A stretch of DNA of 32,457 nt from contig JAUNIY010000014.1 of NCBI GenBank assembly GCA_030523305.1, positions 1-32,457 of the forward strand, given 5' to 3'. A program made the position numbers and the translations under genes. Positions 5,694 to 12,208 of this stretch are shown piece after piece; position 1 is the stretch's first letter, and each line of letters starts with the position of its first letter. This DNA is from Eubacteriales bacterium. GTDB lineage: Bacteria; Bacillota; Clostridia; Oscillospirales; Butyricicoccaceae. The notes beneath the pieces are model-generated. The model was given only the letters and a program-made list of their open reading frames with translations, ran no database searches and was not told the origin of the DNA.

Positions 5694-6234
5694 TGCAACG
5701 AAAAGCTATCGTTCAGCAATGGCAAATGACCGGGGTCGGATGTTTGAAGCAATGCTGCTGGCAGGATGCAGATGGTATCGCAAGGCGGGCGTTGCCGAAA
5801 TTGATAAGACACCAGAACCTTTTCGGGTAAGTCGGAAATTGGGAGAAGGTAAGTTTGAAGGACGTTTCGGACATGCCGCACAGCCGGATTTCCAAGGCAC
5901 ATTGCCGGGCGGGATATCTGTGATTTTTGAGGCCAAGAGTACAGGCAGTGATCGGATCCAGAGATCCGTACTGACACAGGAGCAGATGGACGTCCTTCAG
6001 AGGCATCATGAACTGGGAGCGATTGCATTTATAGCTGTAGAACTGGACATGCATATGTTTACTGTGCCGTGGCCGATATGGCGGGACATGCGTACCTGGT
6101 TTGGCCGAAAGTATATCACGCATAATGAGTTGAAAATGTTCGAGGTTCATTATGCGTATAGTCGTGGCGTGATGTTTCTTGGTCGCGTTGATCGGATGCA
6201 GGAACTACGAGAACGTAATATTTGGAGAGAGTGA
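5686..6234 (+). CDS. recU: RecU-like Holliday junction resolvase
   Basis: 182 residues, within the usual RecU range. Family signatures include GRMFE (Glu21), QPDFQG (Asp68) and FEAKST (Glu82, Lys84). The D-(x13)-E-x-K spacing matches the nuclease core of RecU-type resolvases. It would cut four-way DNA junctions formed during phage recombination or replication and produce DNA ready for packaging. Its position after the HUH gene supports a role in processing replication intermediates. AGGTGAGAAAG upstream and an 8-bp overlap with the previous gene support the start. Confidence 0.85.
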   Translation: MVNATKSYRSAMANDRGRMFEAMLLAGCRWYRKAGVAEIDKTPEPFRVSRKLGEGKFEGRFGHAAQPDFQGTLPGGISVIFEAKSTGSDRIQRSVLTQEQMDVLQRHHELGAIAFIAVELDMHMFTVPWPIWRDMRTWFGRKYITHNELKMFEVHYAYSRGVMFLGRVDRMQELRERNIWRE

Positions 6235-6238
6235 GAAT

Positions 6239-6508
6239 ATGCCTTGCTACGATTGCCTTTGCGAGACTTGTGTTAAGAGTAGTGGACTTCCTCACAAATA
6301 TTTTACAGCGGAAGAATCAAATGACGTCGAAATGTGTTATGCCTGCGAAGATGACTGCTGGGAATATGACCATGCAGCAGGGAAACAAAGCTGTCGCAGA
6401 CATGAATGTAAAAATTATATTCAGGCACAGAAGTACACGCAGTTCCGAAAAGAAAATGATGAAAAGGTGGCAGAAAGGCGAAGGAAGAAATTTTACAGAC
6501 TGAAATAA
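6239..6508 (+). CDS. cysteine-rich early protein
   Basis: 89 residues from ATG 6239 (GGAGAGAGTGAG upstream). Cysteines fall in pairs, CYDCLCETC near the start, CYACEDDC mid-protein and CRRHEC later, suggesting one or two zinc-binding sites. A strongly basic C-terminus (VAERRRKKFYRLK) follows. Likely a small nucleic-acid-binding protein, but no family is recognised. A second overlapping frame (6222-6503) was judged a shadow. Confidence 0.65.
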   Translation: MPCYDCLCETCVKSSGLPHKYFTAEESNDVEMCYACEDDCWEYDHAAGKQSCRRHECKNYIQAQKYTQFRKENDEKVAERRRKKFYRLK

Positions 6509-6515
6509 CTGAAAA

Positions 6516-6531
6516 TCCCATACGCATGGGA
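6516..6531 (+). other. hairpin directly before a ribosome site
   Basis: TCCCAT (6516-6521) and ATGGGA (6526-6531) form a perfect 6-bp hairpin with an ACGC loop, ending just before the AAAGGAG ribosome site of the gene at 6546. It could modulate translation or be a processing site in the early mRNA. Confidence 0.35.
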
Positions 6532-6545
6532 AAGGAGATACACAT

Positions 6546-6902
6546 ATGGATTACGTAGATAAAATTTGCCAGGCGGGAGCGGGCTACAAGGAAGGCTCCC
6601 TGGAAGCTGGCATTACAGAAATGCTTCTGAACATTGCAGGACGCAGCCCGGCAGCTGCGGAACTTATCGCACAGGATTTGCGTGTAAAAAAAATGAGCAT
6701 TGCCGCAGCTGCGAAGCACCTGACAGATTACGCGCGAAAGAACAAATCCGGCAACGGATACTATATGACGCCGAAGAAAGCGGAAGAGCTGCTGAGAGAT
6801 TTTTATAAAATCCCAGACGTCCGGGAAGAGCCGGCGCGGACATTGAAACCGGAGGCCAAAAAACGCCATGGCAAAGTCGTTGATCTGTTGGATTTCTTGT
6901 GA
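6546..6902 (+). CDS. possible PcfK-like protein
   Basis: 118 residues, ATG 6546 with AAAGGAGA upstream. The pattern MSIAAAAKHLTDYARKNKSGNG followed by TPKKAEELLRDFYKIPD resembles the C-terminal half of PcfK-like proteins. There a Ser-Ile-rich helix, a basic GN-type turn and a helix ending in HYY/DFY-like residues recur. It lies immediately before a clear PcfJ-like gene, the order in which PcfK and PcfJ occur together in phages and conjugative elements. PcfK-like proteins include the AcrIIA9 anti-Cas9 family. The assignment leans on the neighbour and a loose motif match; it may be an unrelated early protein. Confidence 0.45.
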   Translation: MDYVDKICQAGAGYKEGSLEAGITEMLLNIAGRSPAAAELIAQDLRVKKMSIAAAAKHLTDYARKNKSGNGYYMTPKKAEELLRDFYKIPDVREEPARTLKPEAKKRHGKVVDLLDFL

Positions 6903-6920
6903 TGTGAGGCGGGTGATATC

Positions 6921-8591
6921 ATGAGCAAATGCAAATGTGACTGGTCGGCTGAACATACGGCTGATTTATTCAAGCGAATCACACCAATCACACACAAAGA
7001 AGAGGAACAGATGGAAGCAATGTTCCGTACATATCTCATTGTTGAAGTTGAGGACCGCCGGACGAAACACTTTTACTGCACGAGCTGTAAGGGAAGCTCG
7101 GATTTTATCAAGCCACATAACATGCCGGAATTGGACTACGATCCATACAATGATTTCGCCGACTATTACAATTTAAAGCATGGAGAGCAGACGCATTGCC
7201 CGTTTTGTGGAAACAGTGCGGAAATTGTATATGCCGGTAAAATGGGCAGATTATGCGAAAAAATGTGGCAGCAAGTAAAGGTCATTGTATTTCATGCGGA
7301 GGCCGATGGATGGCTTTCGGCACAAGCCGGGTATGCAACAAAAAGCTACAGCGGGAAAAATTGGAGAGCTGATATAGAATATTGGCCCCAAGAGCAATAC
7401 ATGTTTCGGCCGCATTGCGCATTGCAGTGGGAACGGCGTTATAGGTATATCCGAGGAAATTGGCAACTCCGTTGGTCAGAGACCGCAACCATACATGAAC
7501 CCTTTCGGCCAGGTTCGAATGATTATTGGACTGGAAGAGACGGCAGAAGCTACAGCGTAATCGGATTGTGCGATTGTATTGAAAAAACAGATCTGAGGTA
7601 CAGTGCGGCAGATCAATTTATTGAGAAAAAGGAAAGTGGTTTTGGCCTGATGCGGTATCTTGGCGAGTATTGTCACAGGCCGCAGCTAGAAATGCTGGTA
7701 AAGCTGGAATTCAATGATATTCTGCGGGAATTGATTTATTGTCATCGATCCAATCCACGTCTGGTTAACTGGAAGGCGACAGATCTGTCAGGCTTCCTCC
7801 GGTTGGATAAGCGTTGCACAAAGCTGTTTATGCAATCTGAACATAGAAGTGTTCAGGAACTAGAAGTAATGCAGATGTTGAAACGTGACAATAGCTATGA
7901 CCCGGAAACAACAGCATATTTGGCTGGCCTGCATATCGAAACAATACGTCAATTAAAGGAAGCTGCTGATGCACGCCCTATTGCCGAGGCGGTGCGCTAC
8001 CTGAGAAAACAGAAATCGAAGGATGCTGCACAGCTGTGGGTTGATTATATCCGCATGGCAAAGGATTTGGCGTACGATCTCACAGAAGAAACCGTTTTTT
8101 ACCCGAAAAGTCTAAAAGAGCGGCATGATACGGCAGCGGAAATGTTTGAATTAAAAGCTGATGAAAAGAGTGCGAAGCGGTTCCGCAGACGCGCCAAACT
8201 TTTGCAGCAACGGTATGCGTTTTCTGACGATGAGTTTACAATTTTGATTCCAAAGACAATGCATGACATTGTTTGTGAAGGCAAAGCGTTACATCATTGT
8301 GTCGGAGGCTATGCCGAGAGACATTGCGATGGAAAAACCACCATATTGTTTTTGCGCCGGAAAGAAAATCTAGAACAGCCATACGGAACAATTGAAATGT
8401 CAGTTGAAAATGTTGCCAATATGATCCAGCTGCGTGGAGATCATAATAATGATATTCCGAGACAGGAGAGCAAGGAATTTATTGCGATGTGGCTGCACTG
8501 GGTAGCAGATGGATCTCTGCGGGATGCACAGGGGAATCCAATTGTTCCAGAAAATGAAGAAACCAGAATAGAAATGAAGGTAACAGCATGA
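6921..8591 (+). CDS. PcfJ-like protein
   Basis: 556 residues. A zinc-ribbon-like N-terminal part has FYCTSCKG (Cys53, Cys56) and THCPFCG (Cys93, Cys96). A long helical middle follows. The C-terminal signature (about residues 440-500) is IPKTMHDIVCEGKALHHCVGGY, then TTILFLRRK and IQLRGDHNN. That block is diagnostic of PcfJ-like proteins, named from conjugative plasmid pCF10 and widespread in Firmicutes phages. The biochemical role is unknown, although the HHCVGGY His/Cys cluster looks like an active or metal site. The gene is packed between the PcfK-like candidate and the DUF3102 gene, overlapping the latter by 4 bp. Confidence 0.85.
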   Translation: MSKCKCDWSAEHTADLFKRITPITHKEEEQMEAMFRTYLIVEVEDRRTKHFYCTSCKGSSDFIKPHNMPELDYDPYNDFADYYNLKHGEQTHCPFCGNSAEIVYAGKMGRLCEKMWQQVKVIVFHAEADGWLSAQAGYATKSYSGKNWRADIEYWPQEQYMFRPHCALQWERRYRYIRGNWQLRWSETATIHEPFRPGSNDYWTGRDGRSYSVIGLCDCIEKTDLRYSAADQFIEKKESGFGLMRYLGEYCHRPQLEMLVKLEFNDILRELIYCHRSNPRLVNWKATDLSGFLRLDKRCTKLFMQSEHRSVQELEVMQMLKRDNSYDPETTAYLAGLHIETIRQLKEAADARPIAEAVRYLRKQKSKDAAQLWVDYIRMAKDLAYDLTEETVFYPKSLKERHDTAAEMFELKADEKSAKRFRRRAKLLQQRYAFSDDEFTILIPKTMHDIVCEGKALHHCVGGYAERHCDGKTTILFLRRKENLEQPYGTIEMSVENVANMIQLRGDHNNDIPRQESKEFIAMWLHWVADGSLRDAQGNPIVPENEETRIEMKVTA

Positions 8592-9523
8592 GCAACGAGA
8601 TTCGGAAAAAAGAACGCACAGCGACAGATATTGCGATTGAAATTAACATCATTAAGCAGCAAACCTTGCAGACCGTTGCCGCGGCCAGCTTTCAGATTGG
8701 TAAGCGCCTGTGCGAGGCAAAGGCGCTGGTGCCGACAGGAGAATGGTTGACATACCTGCAGGAGCAGCTGGATTACAAACCCACGACAGCGGAAAACCTT
8801 ATGCGAATTTATCGGGAATATGGGGACGAACAGGTGGATTTGTTGTCAGGAAAGTCACCTGCTGAACTGTTTGGAAACCTCAATCAGTCCCAGATGGTTG
8901 CTATGTTTTCACTCCCGATAGAAAGCCGGAAGGAACTGTTGGAAGATCATCCGGAGTTGCCTGAAATGTCGGCGCGTGAAGTCCAGAAGCTGGTAAAAGA
9001 AAAACAGGAGGCAGAGGCCGAATGGGGTAGGGAACGAAAACAACGGGAACGAGCGGAAAAGCTGGCAACAGATCAAGCGGATCGAGCTGACAAAGTGGAA
9101 GCGAAGCTGAAAAAATTAAAGGATGAACGGGACCGCTTACAATCCCAGACGTCTATGATTCAGGAGGATGCAGAAGAAAAGAATAGAAAAATTGCAGAGC
9201 TGGAAGAGCGGCTGACGTATCTGCAAAATCAGCCGATTGAGGTAACCTATACCGAGTTCACAGAGGAAGAAAAGGAAAAAATCCGGCAGGAAGCAAGAGC
9301 AGAAGCGGCGAAAGAATTGGAGACGGCAAACAGAAAAGCGGCAGCTTCACATGCGGTGCAGCAAATCAATTTCTCTTTCAAAGAAATTCAGCGGCTATTT
9401 GAAACCATTCAGGATGCGCTGAAAGAGTGTGCAGAAAGGGAGCCGGAAACTGGCAGGAAATTGTCCGCTGTAATTGTGGACACATTGCGAAAGATGGCCT
9501 ATGAAGTAAATGGAGATGAGTAA
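8588..9523 (+). CDS. DUF3102-domain coiled-coil protein
   Basis: 311 residues, start ATG 8588 overlapping the previous stop (ATGA). The N-terminal half (about residues 10-125) matches DUF3102: AASFQIGKRLCEAKALVPTGEW, then YKPTTAENLMRIYREYG and the SPAELFGNLNQSQ region. Residues about 130-250 are a highly charged coiled coil (AEAEWGRERKQRERAEK, KVEAKLKKLKDERDRLQ). DUF3102 proteins are common in Firmicutes phages and resemble the DNA-binding part of ParB/KorB-type proteins in layout, but their function is not established. It may bind DNA in replication or packaging. The late activator gene follows one base after its stop. Confidence 0.8.
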   Translation: MSNEIRKKERTATDIAIEINIIKQQTLQTVAAASFQIGKRLCEAKALVPTGEWLTYLQEQLDYKPTTAENLMRIYREYGDEQVDLLSGKSPAELFGNLNQSQMVAMFSLPIESRKELLEDHPELPEMSAREVQKLVKEKQEAEAEWGRERKQRERAEKLATDQADRADKVEAKLKKLKDERDRLQSQTSMIQEDAEEKNRKIAELEERLTYLQNQPIEVTYTEFTEEEKEKIRQEARAEAAKELETANRKAAASHAVQQINFSFKEIQRLFETIQDALKECAEREPETGRKLSAVIVDTLRKMAYEVNGDE

Positions 9524-9524
9524 A

Positions 9525-9965
9525 ATGTTTGAACGCTATATAGACTATCGCCGGGCGGTAATTGCAATACTCCAAAATCGCCAACAGGCTGCGGTTGAAT
9601 TGGAAAATGCGCGTGCAGCATATGCGGATGTTTGTCAGACACTGGATGGCGTCGGAGCCGTGGATTCTGGGGCGGGCGGAAGTGGAGGGGGAGAAACGAC
9701 ATTTATAAAAAAGTTAGAACGCAAGGAAATGCTGGAACAAAAAATTGCGGTGCTGGAGACGGAAGAACAGTGCATACAGCGTGCGTTAAATGCGCTCAGT
9801 TCGGAAGAACGTGCAATAATTGAAGCATTGTATACTGTCAAACACAAATCCAAGCCGCATGCGCAACAAGCAGCTTGTGAAGCTGCTTGTTGCGAACGAA
9901 GCCAGATGTATCGTTTGCGTGCAACTGCGTTAAATAAGTTGGAGAGAATGATATTCCTGGGATGA
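9525..9965 (+). CDS. ArpU/RinA-type late transcription activator (sigma region 4-like)
   Basis: 146 residues from ATG 9525, with GGAGATGAG inside the end of DUF3102. The N-terminal half is helical (FERYIDYRRAVIAILQNRQQ), followed by a Gly/Ser linker (about residues 45-56). The C-terminus (about 85-146) has LSSEERAIIEALY and ERSQMYRLRATALNKLERM, the sigma-70 region-4-like HTH of phage late regulators (DUF1492/ArpU/RinA group). Such proteins switch on terminase and structural operons. The gene is last in the early operon and lies directly upstream of terminase, and three phased repeats follow its stop. The segment encoding AQQAACEAACCE is a perfect 15-bp inverted repeat. Confidence 0.8.
   Translation: MFERYIDYRRAVIAILQNRQQAAVELENARAAYADVCQTLDGVGAVDSGAGGSGGGETTFIKKLERKEMLEQKIAVLETEEQCIQRALNALSSEERAIIEALYTVKHKSKPHAQQAACEAACCERSQMYRLRATALNKLERMIFLG
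9862..9894. repeat. perfect 15-bp inverted repeat inside the late activator gene
   Basis: CGCAACAAGCAGCTT (9862-9876) and AAGCTGCTTGTTGCG (9880-9894) are perfect complements around GTG. The RNA would form a very stable 15-bp hairpin inside the HTH-coding region, with no T run after it. It is unlikely to be a terminator; it could be a translational brake, an RNase site or a DNA binding site. Confidence 0.75.
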
Positions 9966-9966
9966 T

Positions 9967-10020
9967 GGGACAAATTGGGGACAAATCTGGGACGAAATTC
10001 AGCAAAAACCATGCTATACT
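9967..10020 (+). promoter_or_regulatory. late promoter with three 11-bp-phased activator sites
   Basis: GGGACAAAT occurs at 9967-9975 and 9978-9986, with a variant GGGACGAAA at 9989-9997, so starts are exactly 11 bp apart. A TATACT -10 box follows at 10015-10020, and no -35 consensus is present at the right distance. The repeats take the place of the -35 element, as expected for a promoter that needs a bound activator, probably the protein encoded just upstream. The expected start is near 10027. Confidence 0.65.
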
Positions 10021-10126
10021 AATATCGTGGAATTTGGGAAATAATCCAAGAAACCGTAATGAACGGTTGGCATAATTCCTTTCACACTCCTGCCCGACGA
10101 CTTTCCCCCTACATCGGGCGGGATAT

Positions 10127-10186
10127 GCCAGAGATCAGAGTTGACTTGCCGACAGGCAGCAGGTGCAAGTCCTGCCTCTGGAACCA
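10127..10186 (+). ncRNA. tRNA-like element 1 (one arm missing)
   Basis: Acceptor-like stem CCAGAG (10128-10133) / CTCTGG (10176-10181), with discriminator-like bases and CCA at 10184-10186. A perfect T-arm-like hairpin GCAGG-TGCAAGT-CCTGC lies at 10159-10175 with a 7-base loop, and a small hairpin TGCC-GACA-GGCA at 10147-10158 abuts it. Total length is about 60 bases, too short for a cloverleaf; an anticodon or D arm is missing. It may be a tRNA-mimicking part of the surrounding RNA or a decayed tRNA gene. Confidence 0.45.
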
Positions 10187-10335
10187 GTAAGTTCGTGCGC
10201 ATAGGGAACAGCGTGGTAAGTTCGCGCAGCCCCACGCCCGTAGCTGCAACAGGGTTATAGTGCTCGTACAGGCGTTTTGTTGAGTAAGCATGCAGTTAAG
10301 AATAAACGCTGACAGCCGGGAAAGACCGGCAATAT

Positions 10336-10398
10336 GGCGACGTGCGGTCACCAAGACCATGGATAGCTGTGCTGGTTCGACTCCGGCGGTCGCCTCCA
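10336..10398 (+). ncRNA. tRNA-like element 2 (one arm missing)
   Basis: Acceptor-like stem GGCGAC (10336-10341) / GTCGCC (10389-10394) followed by TCCA. The T-arm GCTGG-TTCGACT-CCGGC (10371-10387) has the canonical GGTTCGACTCC B-box sequence. A D-like hairpin GGTC-ACCAA-GACC lies at 10346-10358. Only 12 bases remain for an anticodon arm, so it is not a complete tRNA. The 63-base length is close to that of element 1, which argues that both are built on one plan. Confidence 0.5.
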
Positions 10399-10443
10399 CG
10401 GGTTTCTGTTTTTCATTTTCTTTCCCCATCTTTCTTACAGCGG

Positions 10444-10470
10444 GCCGCTCCAATCGGGGGCGGCTTTGTT
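10444..10470 (+). terminator. intrinsic terminator before terS
   Basis: GCCGCTCC (10444-10451) pairs with GGGGGCGGC (10456-10464) around AATC, followed by TTTGTT. It would end the structured RNA 30 bp before the terminase ribosome site. Because the structural genes must be read from upstream, it is probably leaky or subject to antitermination. Confidence 0.6.
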
Positions 10471-10503
10471 GTGTAAATATTTATCCGGCTGGAGGTGATC
10501 GCT

Positions 10504-10959
10504 TTGCCGGAACTGAAAAATAAACAGCGGGAACGCTTTTGCCTAGAATATGCATCCGGTCAAAACGGTACACAGGCCGCCATTGCTGCCGGGTACAGCG
10601 AAAAGACAGCAGGGTCAAAAGCAAACCAGCTATTGAAAATAGTTGAAGTAAAAGATCGAATTAACGAACTTATGACGCAATTTGAGTCCGAAAAAGTTGC
10701 AGATGCGCAAGAGGTTATGGAATACCTGACATCTGTAATGCGCGGAGAATCAAGATCGAGTGTTCTTTGTTTCGCGGGCGAAGGCGTTCAAAGAATCATC
10801 GAAAAGCCGCCTGACGAACGGGAGAAATTGAAGGCGGCTGAAATGATAGGAAAGCGTTACGGCTTATACACGGACAAAATTGATCTAGATGCAGATGCAG
10901 AACTGCATATTACGGTTGATTATGGAGGCGACGACGGTGGAAATAACGATCCGAGCTAA
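10504..10959 (+). CDS. terS: terminase small subunit
   Basis: 151 residues. The N-terminal HTH region KNKQRERFCLEYASGQNGTQAAIAAGYSEKTAGSKANQLLK (about residues 4-45) is the terminase_2 signature that recognises the packaging site. The middle holds a helical oligomerisation core (QFESEKVADAQEVMEYLTSVM). The acidic C-terminus (DLDADAELHITVDYGGDD) is typical for contact with the large subunit. TTG 10504 is chosen as start because GGAGG (10491-10495) is 8 bp upstream; the upstream in-frame GTG at 10495 lies inside that site. It overlaps terL by 23 bp. Confidence 0.9.
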   Translation: MPELKNKQRERFCLEYASGQNGTQAAIAAGYSEKTAGSKANQLLKIVEVKDRINELMTQFESEKVADAQEVMEYLTSVMRGESRSSVLCFAGEGVQRIIEKPPDEREKLKAAEMIGKRYGLYTDKIDLDADAELHITVDYGGDDGGNNDPS

Positions 10960-12208
10960 TCCATGTTTCCGGGAGGTCGACCGGTCCCAAAAACGCTATA
11001 TCATCATGAAGGGCAGCGCGGGCAGTGGGAAATCTGTTGACACTGCGCAAAACTATATCTTGCGGTTGATGCGAGACAAAGGACGCAACTTGTTGTGTGT
11101 CCGCAAGTCAGACATCACAAACCGCGATAGCACGTATGCGGAACTGACGGGTGCAATTTATCGCATGTTTGGCGATAGTGCAAAGCAGTATTGGATCGTT
11201 AAACAATCCCCGTTGATGCTGGAATGTAAGGCGAATGGAAATCAAATCATTTTTCGCGGCGTAAACGATGAAAGTCAGCGCGAAAAATTGAAATCCATCA
11301 CATTTAAAACCGGCAAGCTGACGGACGTGTGGATCGAGGAAGCGACCGAGATCACACAATCAGACTTTGAAATCATCGATGACCGTCTGCGCGGCATTCT
11401 GCCGGACGGTCAATTTTATCAGATTAGATGCACCTTTAACCCTGTGAACAAAAATCACTGGATCAAGAAGGTGTTTTTTGATACGCTTGACCCCAATGTG
11501 CTGACGCATCATAGTACGTATCTGGATAATCGCTTTATTGATGCGGCGTATCATGCCAGAATGGCGCGCCGCAAAGAAGTTGATCCAGAAGGGTACCGCA
11601 TTTATGGTCTGGGCGAATGGGGCGAAATCGGCGGACTTATCCTGCACAACTGGGAAACCGCCGAGGTATCGCAGAACCTGAACGATTATGATGATATTGC
11701 GTTGGGACAGGATTTTGGATTTAATCATGCGAACGCAATATTGCTGCTGGGAATGCGGGATGATAACATCTATATCCTGCGCGAACTATATGTTTTTGAA
11801 CAGGAAACGTCTGAAATCATTCCGGTAGCTATGAAAAACGGGTTTCCGACAGATCGCGTCATGTGGTGCGATTCCGCCGAACCGGATCGCATAAAAATGT
11901 GGAAAAGCGCAGGCTTCCGGGCGCGCCCGGTGCAGAAGGAAAAAACCACGGAGAAAAAATATCAGGTGTCACAGATCGACTGGTTGAAAGGCGTTGTCAG
12001 CAGGGATAAAGCTGTAAAACGTCAGATATTCGTTGATGCCTCTTGCGTAAATACGATCAAGGAGTTGCAGCAGTGGAAGTGGAAAAAGGATGAAAAAACC
12101 GGGCAATATTTGGATGAGCCGGTGCCGTTTCAAGATGATGCGATGGCGGCGCTGAGATATGGCGTAGAAGGATGGCGCAAGTCGGGAGGTGTAAGCGTAT
12201 GGAGATAA
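10937..12208 (+). CDS. terL: terminase large subunit (PBSX-type)
   Basis: 423 residues from GTG 10937 (GGAGG 8 bp upstream). The N-terminal ATPase has Walker A GSAGSGKS (26-33), Walker B-like LTDVWIEEATEI (about 128-139) with the catalytic Glu, and a coupling motif CTFNPVN (165-171). The C-terminal RNase H-like nuclease has GQDFGFNH (Asp259), WCDSAEPD (Asp312) and PFQDDAMAAL (Asp400). It forms the packaging motor on the portal, translocates DNA and cuts the concatemer. It is intact and of normal length, arguing that the morphogenesis arm is functional. Confidence 0.95.
   Translation: MEITIRANPCFREVDRSQKRYIIMKGSAGSGKSVDTAQNYILRLMRDKGRNLLCVRKSDITNRDSTYAELTGAIYRMFGDSAKQYWIVKQSPLMLECKANGNQIIFRGVNDESQREKLKSITFKTGKLTDVWIEEATEITQSDFEIIDDRLRGILPDGQFYQIRCTFNPVNKNHWIKKVFFDTLDPNVLTHHSTYLDNRFIDAAYHARMARRKEVDPEGYRIYGLGEWGEIGGLILHNWETAEVSQNLNDYDDIALGQDFGFNHANAILLLGMRDDNIYILRELYVFEQETSEIIPVAMKNGFPTDRVMWCDSAEPDRIKMWKSAGFRARPVQKEKTTEKKYQVSQIDWLKGVVSRDKAVKRQIFVDASCVNTIKELQQWKWKKDEKTGQYLDEPVPFQDDAMAALRYGVEGWRKSGGVSVWR

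Larger units (their letters stand above)
10027..10470 (+). ncRNA. candidate structured noncoding RNA / late leader (538-bp gene-free region)
   Basis: The region from the activator stop to terminase (9966-10503) has no convincing gene but many perfect stems. They include GGAATT/AATTCC (10029-10034 with 10074-10079) enclosing AACCGT/ACGGTT (10052-10057 with 10063-10068), GCCCGA/TCGGGC (10092-10097 with 10114-10119), GCGTGG/CCACGC (10211-10216 with 10232-10237) and GCCGG/CCGGC (10315-10319 with 10326-10330). It also holds two tRNA-like folds (10127-10186, 10336-10398) and a closing terminator. TAAGTTCG is repeated at 10188 and 10217. It could be a discrete phage RNA, a long terS leader, or a structured packaging (cos/pac) site. 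I do not recognise a known RNA family; GOLLD, ROOL and HEARO, known from prophages, are the ones to test. Confidence 0.55.

Noticed and set aside
6303..6956. 217-codon minus-strand frame
   Set aside because: It spans three plus-strand genes and has cysteine- and phenylalanine-rich shadow composition, without a promoter or ribosome site.
10127..10398. Two normal tRNA genes
   Set aside because: Acceptor and T arms are good, but 60- and 63-base lengths leave no room for a full D arm and anticodon arm, so no anticodon can be assigned.
10290..10523. 77-codon plus-strand open frame, and minus-strand frames at 10014-10235 and 10109-10453
   Set aside because: They cross the structured RNA region, lack ribosome sites, and contain phrases such as AGSTPAVAS that arise from translating tRNA-like 3' ends.
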